Shown here: positions 1 through 8,537 of the stretch, piece by piece | Layout of the letters: each line of letters begins with the position of its first letter | Position numbering within the stretch: position 1 is the first letter of the stretch | Assembly: GCA_049578545.1 (NCBI GenBank) | Contig: JBAUMF010000090.1 | Coordinates: forward strand, 1 to 33,830 | Direction: 5' to 3' | Source: DASQBT01 sp049578545 | GTDB taxonomy: Bacteria > Pseudomonadota > Gammaproteobacteria > Burkholderiales > Thiobacillaceae | Length of the DNA stretch: 33,830 nt | Made by a program: the position numbers and the translations under genes | Notes under the pieces: generated by a model | Database searches by the model: none | Told to the model about the DNA's origin: nothing | What the model saw: only the letters and a program-made list of their open reading frames with translations

Positions 1-110
1 AGGATCCCACTAGCGATAGTCAAGTACAATATCGCATATTACATGGGAACATATCCGGCCGGAAAAAATGCCGAAACCGGCATGATCACTCACTGATCCC
101 CGCGTTGACA
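1..110. mobile_element. possible remnant of an IS21-like insertion sequence end
   Basis: This non-coding stretch abuts a dehydrogenase gene that lacks its 5' half. Read on the minus strand it starts with TGTCAACGCGGGGATC and then contains GTGATCA and the inverted motif CCGGTTTCGG followed by CCGGCCGG. IS21-family elements begin with TG, end with CA and carry short internal repeats near their tips, so the pattern fits such an end lying at about position 110. No transposase is visible because the window starts here. The assignment rests on general resemblance only; an assembly junction or another element type is equally possible. Confidence 0.25.
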
Positions 111-489
111 CTTCAAACTTCGGACTAGTGTTGCCGGCATACGCGGTCTGGCTGGAGGGGGGGCCTATTCGGCCTCAAAAGCGGCTGCCAGGATCTATCT
201 CGAAAGCCTGCGACTCGAAATGAGATCGAAAGGCATTAAGGTTGTCGCGGTTGCGCCCGGTTATACCGACACGCCTATGACTCAGGTCAATCCGTATCCG
301 ATGCCCTTCCGGATGTCGGCAGACAAAGCTGCAAAAAAGGTGGCAAGGGCAATTAGATTGCACCAACGATATACTGTTATTCCGTGGCAAGTGGGGGTGG
401 TCGCTTATATACTCAAACATATGCCGGATCCGATTTACGACCGGCTATTTGAAAAAGCAGGACGTAAACCCAGGGGGTTGCCGATCTGA
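109..489 (+). pseudogene. 5'-truncated short-chain dehydrogenase/reductase (SDR)
   Basis: This is the C-terminal half of a classical NAD(P)-dependent SDR. The frame runs from just after a TGA at 106-108 to the TGA at 487-489. It encodes SVAG near the start, the catalytic YSASK motif (Tyr codon at 166), and the family motif PGYTDTPMT after the active site. The N-terminal Rossmann part with the TGxxxGxG cofactor motif and the NNAG motif is missing; two in-frame TGA codons at 94 and 106 show that it does not continue upstream. Only about 125 of the usual 240-270 residues remain. The break lies close to the IS-like sequence on its left, which suggests truncation by insertion or rearrangement. An internal ATG at 220 could start an 89-residue product, but it would lack the active site. 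Confidence 0.75.
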
Positions 490-505
490 AGAAAAGGGGG
501 ATGAG

Positions 506-1138
506 ATGAGCGAATCGATCAAGGTTGTCCTCGTGGATGACCACCCGTTATTGCGCATGGGAGTCTCCAACTACATATCCCAGGCGGCCAATTTCGATCT
601 GGTTGCACAATTGTCAGATGGCAACGGCCTGAGAGACTGGCTCAAGTCCGGTATCAAGGCTGACGCGGTGCTGCTGGACCGTTCGCTCCCCGATATGGAT
701 GGTTTGGATCTGGTGGGGGAAATCAAGGCAAGCGGGCTCAAGGTGATAATGCTTACGATTGCCGACTCGGATGAAGAAATTTCTCAGGCCATTAGCGCCG
801 GAGTGGATGGGTATGTGGTCAAGACCAGCGAGCCGGATCAGGTTATCGCTGCGATCAGGAGTGTTTGTGAAGGCCAGGGCAGCTTCCCGCTCGATGTCAT
901 GCAGCGTATGGCTCGAGGAGAGTTCAACCAGAGCGCGCTTGCCGTACTGACCACGCGGGAGCGTGAAATTGTCGAATTCGTGAAACAGGGTATGAGTAAC
1001 AAGATCATCGCATACGAACTCAAGCTATCTGAAAACACGGTGCGTAACCACCTGCGCAACATAATGGAAAAACTAAAACTGAAAAACCGTGTACAGGTGG
1101 CAACGCTGGCATTGGAGAGGGAGCACAAGCGGCGTTAA
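506..1138 (+). CDS. NarL/FixJ-type two-component response regulator
   Basis: This is a 210-residue cytoplasmic transcription factor of the NarL/LuxR class. The receiver domain (about 5-120) has the acidic pair D11-D12, the phospho-acceptor D58 in LLDRSLPDMDG, T84 and the conserved K106. A LuxR-type helix-turn-helix follows at about 146-205 (LTTREREIVEFV, then SENTVRNHLRNIMEKL). ATG 506 is chosen because GAAAAGGGGG lies just upstream and the protein then begins directly with the receiver strand; an in-frame ATG at 449 would overlap the dehydrogenase remnant and add a leader untypical of the family. No histidine kinase is present in the window, so partner and regulon are unknown. It follows the SDR remnant by 16 bases and may once have been co-transcribed with it. 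Confidence 0.9.
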   Translation: MSESIKVVLVDDHPLLRMGVSNYISQAANFDLVAQLSDGNGLRDWLKSGIKADAVLLDRSLPDMDGLDLVGEIKASGLKVIMLTIADSDEEISQAISAGVDGYVVKTSEPDQVIAAIRSVCEGQGSFPLDVMQRMARGEFNQSALAVLTTREREIVEFVKQGMSNKIIAYELKLSENTVRNHLRNIMEKLKLKNRVQVATLALEREHKRR

Positions 1139-1311
1139 CTGGGTATGTAGACCCTGTCCGATTTCAGGCTTTGTGCACAGTTAAGAATGCTGCTAGCCGA
1201 TTCAACGCAACCGACTCTACCAAATTGTTGTGCTCTTGGCTTTAACCGCATCTCTGCGCTTAACATTCATTGTGCGGAGTTCGCCCGCGCCGTAAGTCCC
1301 CACCCGAAGCT

Positions 1312-1337
1312 ATTGCTGCATCTGCTCCAACAGCAAT
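1312..1337 (-). terminator. weak stem-loop at the end of glmS
   Basis: ATTGCTG (1312-1318) and CAGCAAT (1331-1337) form a perfect 7-bp stem with a 12-base loop, overlapping the glmS stop codon. There is no U-tract on the minus strand beyond it, so it is at best a weak terminator or an RNA-stabilising hairpin. The gene-free stretch 1139-1336 between the convergent regulator and glmS shows nothing else that I recognise. Confidence 0.25.
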
Positions 1338-3163
1338 TATTCAACAGTTACTGACTTTGCCAAGTTGCGTGGCTTATCCACATCAGTTCCTTTTTGCAAT
1401 GCGGCATGGTAGGAAAGCAGTTGCAGAGGCAAGGTATGCAGCAGAGGGGATAAGCAGCCTCCCTTGCCTGCCAGGTGGATGACATGGACAAACTCGCTTT
1501 CGTTGATTCCTACATCTTCGTCGGCAAACACATACAGTTCGCCGCCGCGGGCACGGACTTCCTGAAGATTCGATTTGAGTTTTTCCAGTAACGCGTCGTT
1601 GGGCGCGATGGCGATGACAGGCATGTCTTCGTCGACTAAGGCCAAAGGTCCATGCTTGAGCTCGCCCGCCGGATAGGCTTCGGCATGGATGTAGGAGATT
1701 TCTTTCAGCTTGAGTGCACCCTCAAGGGCGATGGGATAGTGAACCCCGCGGCCAAGGAACAAGGCATGATGTTTATTGGCAAAGCGCTGAGACCAGGCTT
1801 CGATTTGGGGTTCAAGTGCAAGCACTCGCCGGGCCTTTTCCGGCAGGCTGCGTAGCTGGGAAAGGTATTCGGCTTCAACGTCAGGGGCCAGCTTGCCACG
1901 AAGTTTTGCGAGCACCAGGGTTAGAAGAAACAGGGCAGCGAGTTGGGTCGTGAATGCCTTGGTCGAAGCAACACCAATTTCAGGGCCGGCGCGCGTGAGG
2001 AATCGCAGTTTGGACTGCCGCACCAGGGCCGATTCCGCCACATTGCAAATAGATAGCGTCAGCTGTTGCCCGAGCTCTTGGGCATGATGCAATGCTGCAA
2101 GGGTATCAGCCGTCTCACCCGATTGGGAGATCGTGACGATCAACGCACTTGGATTGGGCACGGATGTCCGGTAACGGTATTCGCTGGCGATTTCCGCTAC
2201 GGCGGGAATGCCGGCAATCTCCTCCAGCCAGTAGGTGGCAACTTTTGCTGCATGATAGCTGGTACCACAGGCAAGGAAAGTGACGGCGTTGACCTGGGAT
2301 AACGTCTGACCGGCTTCAGAGCCGAACAATTCGGGGGCGATGCGGGCCTGGACCAGCGCGGCTTCAAGGGTGTCGGTCAGCGCCCGTGGCTGTTCGTGAA
2401 TTTCTTTTTGCATGAAATGCCGATACGGGCCCAACTCGGCCATGTCGGCGGAAAGTTCGGAGACGTGGACACTGCGCTCTACCTTTTCTCCAGCCTTGTC
2501 GAAGACCGTGACGGTCAGCAGCCCGATGTCAGCGACGTCGCCTTCTTCGAGGAACATCATGCGCTGGGTGACCGGCAATAGAGCTGACGCATCCGAAGCA
2601 ATGAAATTTTCCTCAATCCCCAAACCAATCAGCAATGGGCTGCCTTTGCGTGCGCAAACGAGGCGATGGGGCGCCTCTTCGTGAACCACGCCAATGGCAT
2701 AGGCACCCTGCAACTCTTTCACGGCCTTGCGGGTCGCGGCCAGCAAGTCCTTGTCCTGCTGATAATGGAGATGAATCAGGTGGGCAATGACTTCCGTGTC
2801 GGTCTCAGACTCAAAGCGATAGCCGAATTCCTTCAGCTTTTCGCGCAGCTGCTCATAGTTTTCGATAATGCCGTTATGTACTACGGCAAGGCCAGCGCTG
2901 ACATGGGGGTGGGCATTGTGTTCAGTGGGTGCGCCGTGTGTGGCCCAGCGGGTGTGGGCGATGCCAAGGTGCCCATGAACTTTCTGTCTGGCAGCTTCGT
3001 CTGCCAGCGAGGCAACCCGGCCAACGCTGCGCACGCGTTTGAGACCCCCGTTGATGGTGACCAGCCCTGCCGAGTCATATCCCCGGTATTCAAGTCGCCG
3101 CAGCCCTTCCAGCAGGATGGGGACGACGTTACGTTGCGCGACCGCGCCGACGATGCCACACAT
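1337..3163 (-). CDS. glmS: glutamine--fructose-6-phosphate aminotransferase (isomerizing)
   Basis: GlmS makes glucosamine-6-phosphate from fructose-6-phosphate and glutamine, the first committed step to UDP-GlcNAc for peptidoglycan and lipopolysaccharide. The 608-residue protein matches the usual length (about 609). It opens with MCGIVGAV, so Cys2 becomes the N-terminal nucleophile of the class II glutaminase domain; LRRLEYRGYDSAG and HTRWATHG follow. Two SIS sugar-isomerase domains fill the second half (LACGTSYHAAKV at about 298, TISQSGETADT, and GRGVHYPIALEGALKLKEISYIHAE in two parts), and the C-terminus ends AKSVTVE as in the family. It lies 2 bases after glmU on the same strand, so the two consecutive pathway steps are almost certainly co-transcribed. 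In many proteobacteria glmS is regulated post-transcriptionally; no glmS ribozyme is visible, as expected for this group. Confidence 0.97.
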   Translation of the reverse strand: MCGIVGAVAQRNVVPILLEGLRRLEYRGYDSAGLVTINGGLKRVRSVGRVASLADEAARQKVHGHLGIAHTRWATHGAPTEHNAHPHVSAGLAVVHNGIIENYEQLREKLKEFGYRFESETDTEVIAHLIHLHYQQDKDLLAATRKAVKELQGAYAIGVVHEEAPHRLVCARKGSPLLIGLGIEENFIASDASALLPVTQRMMFLEEGDVADIGLLTVTVFDKAGEKVERSVHVSELSADMAELGPYRHFMQKEIHEQPRALTDTLEAALVQARIAPELFGSEAGQTLSQVNAVTFLACGTSYHAAKVATYWLEEIAGIPAVAEIASEYRYRTSVPNPSALIVTISQSGETADTLAALHHAQELGQQLTLSICNVAESALVRQSKLRFLTRAGPEIGVASTKAFTTQLAALFLLTLVLAKLRGKLAPDVEAEYLSQLRSLPEKARRVLALEPQIEAWSQRFANKHHALFLGRGVHYPIALEGALKLKEISYIHAEAYPAGELKHGPLALVDEDMPVIAIAPNDALLEKLKSNLQEVRARGGELYVFADEDVGINESEFVHVIHLAGKGGCLSPLLHTLPLQLLSYHAALQKGTDVDKPRNLAKSVTVE

Positions 3164-3165
3164 GC

Positions 3166-4545
3166 CTATTCTCCCTTGGGTTTCTTTACCGGCCTCTGCC
3201 AGCCATTGATTGTCGCTTGCTTGGCCCGTGAGAGGGTCAGTTCGCCGGCTGGCGCATTTCGGGTCAAGGTGGTGCCCGCACCAAGAGTCGCACCCTTGCC
3301 CACGGTAACCGGCGCGACCAGTTGCGTATCCGAGCCGATGAACGCCTCGTCTTCGATCACTGTGCGATGTTTGTTGGCGCCATCGTAGTTGCAGGTGATG
3401 GTGCCAGCACCAATATTGACTTTCTTTCCTACGGTGGCATCGCCCACATACGACAGATGATTAATTTTGGACCCGCGGTCCACCTGGCTGTTCTTGATCT
3501 CGACGAAATTACCCACGTGCACATCTTCGCCCAGCAGCGTGCCCGGGCGGATGCGCGAGAACGGCCCCAGTTTGCAGCCTTGGCCAACCTCCGCTTCATC
3601 CATCAGGGTAAAGGCATCGATGCGTGTGTCCGCCGCCACTTTCACATTGCGCAGCACACAGTTGGGCCCGATTTCCACTCCGTCGCCCAGCTCCACATGG
3701 CCTTCGAACACGCAGTTGACGTCAATCGTCACATCCCGGCCACATCGGACTTGACCACGGATATCGATCCGCTCCGGGTCCATCAGGGTGACGCCATCTT
3801 CGAGCAGTGCGCGGGCCTGCAGCTGCTGATAGAGCCTTTCGAGCTCAGCTAACTGTGCCTTGCTGTTGATGCCGAGCACCTCCCATTCAAACCCAGGCTG
3901 GCTGGTCTGGATTTCGACACCGTCCGCCACGGCCATGGCAATGATGTCGGTCAGGTAATATTCCTTTTGCGCATTGTTGTTGCCGAGCCGGGACAGCCAG
4001 CCAAACAGCTGATTGGTCTGCACAGCTAGTATGCCGGTGTTGACTTCATGGATAGCCCGTTCATGAACGTTGGCATCCTTGTGCTCGACGATGCAGACAA
4101 CTTGGCCGGTTTCATTGCGAACAATGCGCCCGTAGCCGTCGGGATGGGGAAGATTCACAGTCAGCAGTCCAAGCCTTCCAGCGCGCGCGGCGTTCACCAG
4201 AGGGCCCAGCGATTCGGGTCGGGTAAGCGGAACGTCGCCGTACAGCACCAGGGTCACTGAGCCCGGCGTGAGTGAACTCGCAGCCTGCATGACGGCATGG
4301 CCCGTGCCGAGTTGTTCGGCCTGCTGCACGAACGTCAGGCTTTCATCAGCCAGGGCTTGTGGCAAGGACTCGCCACCAAAGCCATAGACCACGCATAACT
4401 TGCCGGGCCTGAGCAGCCGGGCAGTGTGGATGACATGGCTTACCAGAGGGCGTCCAGCAAGCTTGTGGAGGACTTTGGGCAGGTCCGATCGCATGCGGGT
4501 ACCCTTCCCGGCAGCGAGGATGACAATTTCAAGCGCTTGAGTCAT
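3166..4545 (-). CDS. glmU: bifunctional N-acetylglucosamine-1-phosphate uridyltransferase / glucosamine-1-phosphate acetyltransferase
   Basis: GlmU acetylates glucosamine-1-phosphate and then couples it to UTP, giving UDP-N-acetylglucosamine in the cytoplasm. The 459-residue length is typical. The N-terminal nucleotidyltransferase domain (about 1-230) has LAAGKGTRMRSDLPKVLHK with the nucleotide-binding loop and catalytic Arg/Lys, then EQLGTGHAV and YGDVPL. The C-terminal left-handed beta-helix acetyltransferase domain (about 255-450) has NFVEIKNS, NHLSYVGDATVG with the catalytic-type His, and NIGAGTITCNYDG. The start ATG at 4545 is directly followed by the conserved first strand. It sits between priA (66 bases upstream) and glmS (2 bases downstream). 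In many betaproteobacteria glmU follows the atp operon; here priA takes that place. Confidence 0.97.
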   Translation of the reverse strand: MTQALEIVILAAGKGTRMRSDLPKVLHKLAGRPLVSHVIHTARLLRPGKLCVVYGFGGESLPQALADESLTFVQQAEQLGTGHAVMQAASSLTPGSVTLVLYGDVPLTRPESLGPLVNAARAGRLGLLTVNLPHPDGYGRIVRNETGQVVCIVEHKDANVHERAIHEVNTGILAVQTNQLFGWLSRLGNNNAQKEYYLTDIIAMAVADGVEIQTSQPGFEWEVLGINSKAQLAELERLYQQLQARALLEDGVTLMDPERIDIRGQVRCGRDVTIDVNCVFEGHVELGDGVEIGPNCVLRNVKVAADTRIDAFTLMDEAEVGQGCKLGPFSRIRPGTLLGEDVHVGNFVEIKNSQVDRGSKINHLSYVGDATVGKKVNIGAGTITCNYDGANKHRTVIEDEAFIGSDTQLVAPVTVGKGATLGAGTTLTRNAPAGELTLSRAKQATINGWQRPVKKPKGE

Positions 4546-4611
4546 GGTCTTGATAAGGCAAATACCGGGCCAAGTATATCGGTTTCAGGTTCAATCCCTT
4601 AGGTTGCAAAG

Positions 4612-6819
4612 TCAAATTTCCACTGGGTCGACATCCAGATGCCAGCGGACCGGCCCGGGCTTGAGTGCGTACAGTTGAGGGGCCCAGATGTCCAGCATTT
4701 TTTGCAGCGCACGGCGGCTGGCAGACTGAACCAGCAATACGGCCCTTTGCATTCCGGCTTTTTTCGCCATCACGGCCTCAACCGGCTCATAAAGATCGAT
4801 ATCTTTGGGGCGATTCGCAAGCTGACGCGCCTGCGCGAGGAATGTCATGGCCAGGGACAGTTGTGTCGCCTCAGCCCTGAGCACGGCCTGAAAACTGAAG
4901 GGAGGAAAGCGGGTTTGCTGGCGTTCTCCAAGCAGGATTTCCGCATAGCCTTCGAAGTCATGCTTCAGCAGGTGCTGGTACAGGGGATGCTCCGGAAAGT
5001 CAGTCTGAATCAGCACCCGTCCCGAGTCCCCTGTCCGCCCCGCCCGCCCACTGACTTGCAGCAACTGGGCAAACAGCCGTTCGCTGGCGCGAAAGTCCTG
5101 GGCAAACAGTGCGGAGTCGGCATTAATTACGGCAACCAAATTCAGTCCCGGGAAGTCGTGGCCCTTGGCAAGAAGCTGGGTACCGACCAGCAGATTCGTC
5201 TCGCCAGCCTGAATGCGTTTTTGCATGTCTTCCCAGCTCCCCCTGCGCCGGGTGGCATCGCGGTCCACTCGCAGGATGCGGGCTGAGGGAAAAGTTTCAG
5301 TAAGAGTCGCTTCAAGCCTCTGGGTGCCATGGCCGGAAGGCTTCAGCTCGGTGTTTCCGCACGCAGGGCAAGAAGCGGGCAGACTTTCTTCGTGTCCGCA
5401 GTGATGGCACTTGAGCCGTCCTGCACGCAGGTGCAATACCAGGCGCGCCGAACATCGATGGCACGACGCGGACCAACTGCACGCCGGACACACCAGTGCG
5501 GGCGCATAGCCCCGGCGATTGATGAACACCAGCGCCTGCCCGCCTGCTGCCAGTATTGTCTGAATCGCCTGGCGGGTTTTGACTGCAAGTCCGTCTATAG
5601 GCTTCTGCACGCGGGTATCGACCAATTCCATTCTTGGCAGGCTTGCGCCAGGGATAGCGCGCCGGCTTAATCGATAAAGTCCGTAGCGCCTTTGGCGAAC
5701 GTTGTGCCAGGTTTCAAGCGAAGGGGTGGCGGAACCCAGAACGGTAGGAATATCACGTAGCTGGCCACGATACACAGCCAGGTCGCGAGCCGAATAACGA
5801 AGCCCCTCCTGTTGGCTGAACGAGGCGTCGTGCTCTTCATCCACAATGATAAGGCCCAAGTCCGGCAAGGGCGTAAACACGGCCAGACGTGTGCCCAACA
5901 CGATCCTTGCTTCGCCAAGGGTTGCCGCTAGCCAGTGGGCCAGCCGCTCACCTTCGGCCAAATCACTGTGCAGGCGGGAGATGGGGATGCCAGGGAAGCG
6001 TGAGACAAAGCGCGCAGTGAGCTGCGGAGTCAAATTGATTTCGGGCGCAAGCACCAGGACCTGCTGCCCGCGTGCGAGAACGGTTTCGATCAGGCGCAAA
6101 TATACCTCGGTCTTGCCGCTGCCAGTGATTCCGTACAAGAGGCTGGTGCGGTAGCCGGACTGCGCCAGATTTGACGCCGCCTCTTGCTGCTCGGCGTTCA
6201 ATCCGGGAATCACCGCAGGTGGCGCGCAAGGTGTGCTCAACGCAAGACGCGATTCTTTGTTCAACCAGCCAGATTCCTCCCAACGCTGGAGAAGTGAGTT
6301 GATGTTGCTGCCCAATTCCTGCAAATCGGATTTCTTCTCCCACCTATGGTTGCGCAGCCGTTCATACAGCGATATCTGCAAACGGGCCCGAGGTGGAAGG
6401 GAATCGCACAGCGTGGACTTGCCTTGTTCAGTCAGACGGTAATACGCATCACGGCTGGGTTTGATCTTTTCTACCCGGCGCAAAGCTGTAGGCAGGGCGA
6501 ACTGGATGATCGGGCCGATCGGGTGGTGATAGTACGCTGCGCAAAAGCGGCAAATCTGAAGGATGTCATCCGGTAGCGCCGGGACATCACGATCAATCTC
6601 CAGAATAGCTTTCAATCGGGTCGCAGAAATCTCGGTCTGCGATGTGAGCGCTACGAGCGTGCCGACGATTTGTTTCCGCCCAAGCGGCACAATAACCCGG
6701 CGACCGATGTCCCCAGGCCCGCAGCCAGTGGGCAGCAAGTAGTCAAATAATCCAGGTACCGGGACATTTAGTGCAACCCGGCCAATGGATGGAGAAGTGG
6801 TGCCGGATGAGCCCGCCAT
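4612..6819 (-). CDS. priA: primosomal replication restart helicase PriA (primosomal protein N')
   Basis: PriA recognises abandoned replication forks and D-loops, remodels them with 3'-to-5' helicase activity and starts reloading of DnaB. The 735 residues contain the N-terminal DNA-binding domain (VPVPGLFDYLLP near residue 20), Walker A GITGSGKTEVYLR at about 228-240, the Walker B DEEH box at about 327, and GSATPSLETW. The zinc-binding region at about 443-485 has four Cys pairs (CPAC, CHRC, CHHC, CPAC), followed by the helicase motifs LVGTQLLAKGHDFPGL and QVSGRAGR. All motifs are intact, so it should be functional. ATG 6819 gives a typical N-terminus. It is read in the same direction as hemE upstream and glmU-glmS downstream; its promoter probably lies in the AT-rich gap 6820-7109. 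Confidence 0.96.
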   Translation of the reverse strand: MAGSSGTTSPSIGRVALNVPVPGLFDYLLPTGCGPGDIGRRVIVPLGRKQIVGTLVALTSQTEISATRLKAILEIDRDVPALPDDILQICRFCAAYYHHPIGPIIQFALPTALRRVEKIKPSRDAYYRLTEQGKSTLCDSLPPRARLQISLYERLRNHRWEKKSDLQELGSNINSLLQRWEESGWLNKESRLALSTPCAPPAVIPGLNAEQQEAASNLAQSGYRTSLLYGITGSGKTEVYLRLIETVLARGQQVLVLAPEINLTPQLTARFVSRFPGIPISRLHSDLAEGERLAHWLAATLGEARIVLGTRLAVFTPLPDLGLIIVDEEHDASFSQQEGLRYSARDLAVYRGQLRDIPTVLGSATPSLETWHNVRQRRYGLYRLSRRAIPGASLPRMELVDTRVQKPIDGLAVKTRQAIQTILAAGGQALVFINRRGYAPALVCPACSWSASCHRCSARLVLHLRAGRLKCHHCGHEESLPASCPACGNTELKPSGHGTQRLEATLTETFPSARILRVDRDATRRRGSWEDMQKRIQAGETNLLVGTQLLAKGHDFPGLNLVAVINADSALFAQDFRASERLFAQLLQVSGRAGRTGDSGRVLIQTDFPEHPLYQHLLKHDFEGYAEILLGERQQTRFPPFSFQAVLRAEATQLSLAMTFLAQARQLANRPKDIDLYEPVEAVMAKKAGMQRAVLLVQSASRRALQKMLDIWAPQLYALKPGPVRWHLDVDPVEI

Positions 6820-7109
6820 GAACTTAGCGCATTGCTTTACTGAACTATGCAGGTATCTTGCCTAAGAGGCTACATTAAAAAGACTTTTTGGGTTGTCCAC
6901 CTAATCTGTGGATAATTTTGTGAATGATTCATCTGATTTTTTTGCAAAGATCCGTTTTTACGGGCTTGTTGCAAATTGATGAATAATTAGGCTGATAGTT
7001 ATATTTATATAGATCAAATGGTTATACGAATCTGCTCATTGTCAACAGGCGGATGCTAAATTTTTCTTCATGGCCCTGTAATTGTGCATAAGTGGCTACT
7101 AATGATTCG
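6820..7109. promoter_or_regulatory. AT-rich priA upstream region with DnaA-box-like sites
   Basis: This gene-free gap between hemE and priA is clearly richer in A+T than its flanks (for example the run around 6935-7030). It carries TGTGGATAA at 6907-6915, the exact reverse complement of the DnaA box TTATCCACA. A looser copy, TTGTCCACC, lies at about 6893-6901 in the opposite orientation, and together they form a TCCAC/GTGGA inverted pair. TTGACA appears on the minus strand at about 7039-7044 with AT-rich, TATAAC-like sequence beyond it, but the spacing to a -10 element is not canonical. It probably contains the priA promoter and may bind DnaA. Confidence 0.4.
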
Positions 7110-8174
7110 TTACCTATGGTATTTGCGACTTTCGGAATGCACTGTATCCACGAGCACCTCTACATTATCCGGATCGGTGAATTGAGAAATGCCATGACCC
7201 AGGTTGAATACATGTCCGCTACCTTGGCCGTAATTATCCAGCACCAGATTGGCGCAACTTCGAATACTTTCCGCCGTGCCAAATAATGCTGAAGGGTCAA
7301 GGTTGCCCTGCAGGGCAACCTTGTCGCCCACCCGACGACGCGCGTCCCCAATATTGATGGTCCAGTCCAGGCCCAGCGCATCGCAACCGATCTTGGCCAT
7401 ATCCTCCAGCCACAATCCGCCGCCCTTGGTGAAAACGATGTTTGGTATCTTGCGGCCATCATGCTTCTTGGTCAGGGCTGCCACGATTTGCTCCATATAG
7501 CGGAGGGAAAACTCACGGTAGGTCCATGGCGTGAGCGTGCCGCCCCAGGTATCGAAAATCATCACAGCCTGGGCGCCCGCTTCAATCTGCGCATTGAGAT
7601 AGCCGGTCACGGCCTGGGCGGTAACTTCAAGAATGTGATGCAGCAAATCCGGGCGCTGATACAGCATGGTCTTGATGACACGGAAATCATCTGAACTCCC
7701 CCCTTCGACCATATAGCATGCCAATGTGAACGGACTGCCGGAAAAGCCGATCAGGGGCACTGAGCCATCCAGCGCCTTGCGTATGCTGGTGACCGCATCC
7801 ATGACGTAGCCAAGGTGTTCATGCGGATCCGGAGCGCTTAGATCACGGATCGCCCATTCCTCGCGCAAAGGACGTTCGAATTTTGGCCCTTCCCCCTGGG
7901 AAAAGTACAAGCCGAGCCCCATTGCATCTGGTACCGTTAAAATATCGGAAAACAGGATGGCTGCGTCCAGGTCATAGCGCGCCAGAGGTTGCAAGGTCAC
8001 TTCGGTTGCGAAGTCCGGGTTTTTGCAGAGACTGAGGAAATTGCCGGCCCGTGCGCGTGTGGCATTGTATTCAGGCATGTAGCGGCCCGCCTGGCGCATC
8101 AGCCAGACAGGTGTGTAATCAACTGGCTGCTTGAGCAGAGCACGCAAAAAGGTATCGTTCTTCAGTGAAGACAT
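7110..8174 (-). CDS. hemE: uroporphyrinogen decarboxylase
   Basis: HemE removes four carboxyl groups from uroporphyrinogen III to give coproporphyrinogen III, a cytoplasmic step of haem synthesis. The 354-residue length matches the family. Both family signatures are present: PVWLMRQAGRYMPEY at about 22-36, carrying the substrate-binding Arg residues, and GFSGSPFTLACYMVEGG near residue 147. FDTWGG and LQGNLDP occur further on, and the C-terminal half has the usual GHGI motif. ATG 8174 is preferred; the frame extends to a TTG at 8201, which would add nine residues not seen in typical HemE proteins. No strong Shine-Dalgarno is visible before either start. It lies upstream of priA in the same orientation. 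Confidence 0.96.
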   Translation of the reverse strand: MSSLKNDTFLRALLKQPVDYTPVWLMRQAGRYMPEYNATRARAGNFLSLCKNPDFATEVTLQPLARYDLDAAILFSDILTVPDAMGLGLYFSQGEGPKFERPLREEWAIRDLSAPDPHEHLGYVMDAVTSIRKALDGSVPLIGFSGSPFTLACYMVEGGSSDDFRVIKTMLYQRPDLLHHILEVTAQAVTGYLNAQIEAGAQAVMIFDTWGGTLTPWTYREFSLRYMEQIVAALTKKHDGRKIPNIVFTKGGGLWLEDMAKIGCDALGLDWTINIGDARRRVGDKVALQGNLDPSALFGTAESIRSCANLVLDNYGQGSGHVFNLGHGISQFTDPDNVEVLVDTVHSESRKYHR

Positions 8175-8277
8175 GGCAGGCGCCGAAAAGGCGTAAAGCA
8201 AAACCCGCAGTTTACCGAATTCCGCCAGATAAGGTCACGGCCGGCATGGAATGCGCTGTTCGTCGCATGATTTTTGG

Positions 8278-8353
8278 TAAGTGCTGATTTGTGCGATAAG
8301 CAGTCATTGCGTGCGGAACGTGGCAATCAGGGCTGGACGAAATCAGCACCTTA
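8278..8353. repeat. long-range inverted repeat upstream of hemE
   Basis: GTGCTGATTT (8281-8290) is perfectly complementary to AAATCAGCAC (8340-8349). With one bulged C at 8350 the pairing extends to TAA (8278-8280) and TTA (8351-8353). Inside the 49-base loop, ATTGC (8306-8310) and GCAAT (8323-8327) form a second, nested stem. It lies 104-180 bases before the hemE start. It could be a structured leader, a terminator for upstream transcription, or the ends of a tiny mobile element. Confidence 0.45.
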
Positions 8354-8537
8354 GTGGATAAAAGACCAGGGCAACCTCTGTTTCCCTGATCTGGGGCGTA
8401 TGCCCCCTCGCCCGCTGCGCTGGATAACGCGGCTTCGATGTTAGCGGCAACCGGGCTTCGGGCCGCCGCGGGGGCGGGGACCGGACCTGGGTCAAGTGCA
8501 CTGCTAGGAGAGGGCTCGTCAAACTGAAACTGGCCAC

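Noticed and set aside
2666..3388. 240-residue plus-strand frame
   Set aside because: Antisense to glmS and the end of glmU, both clearly real.
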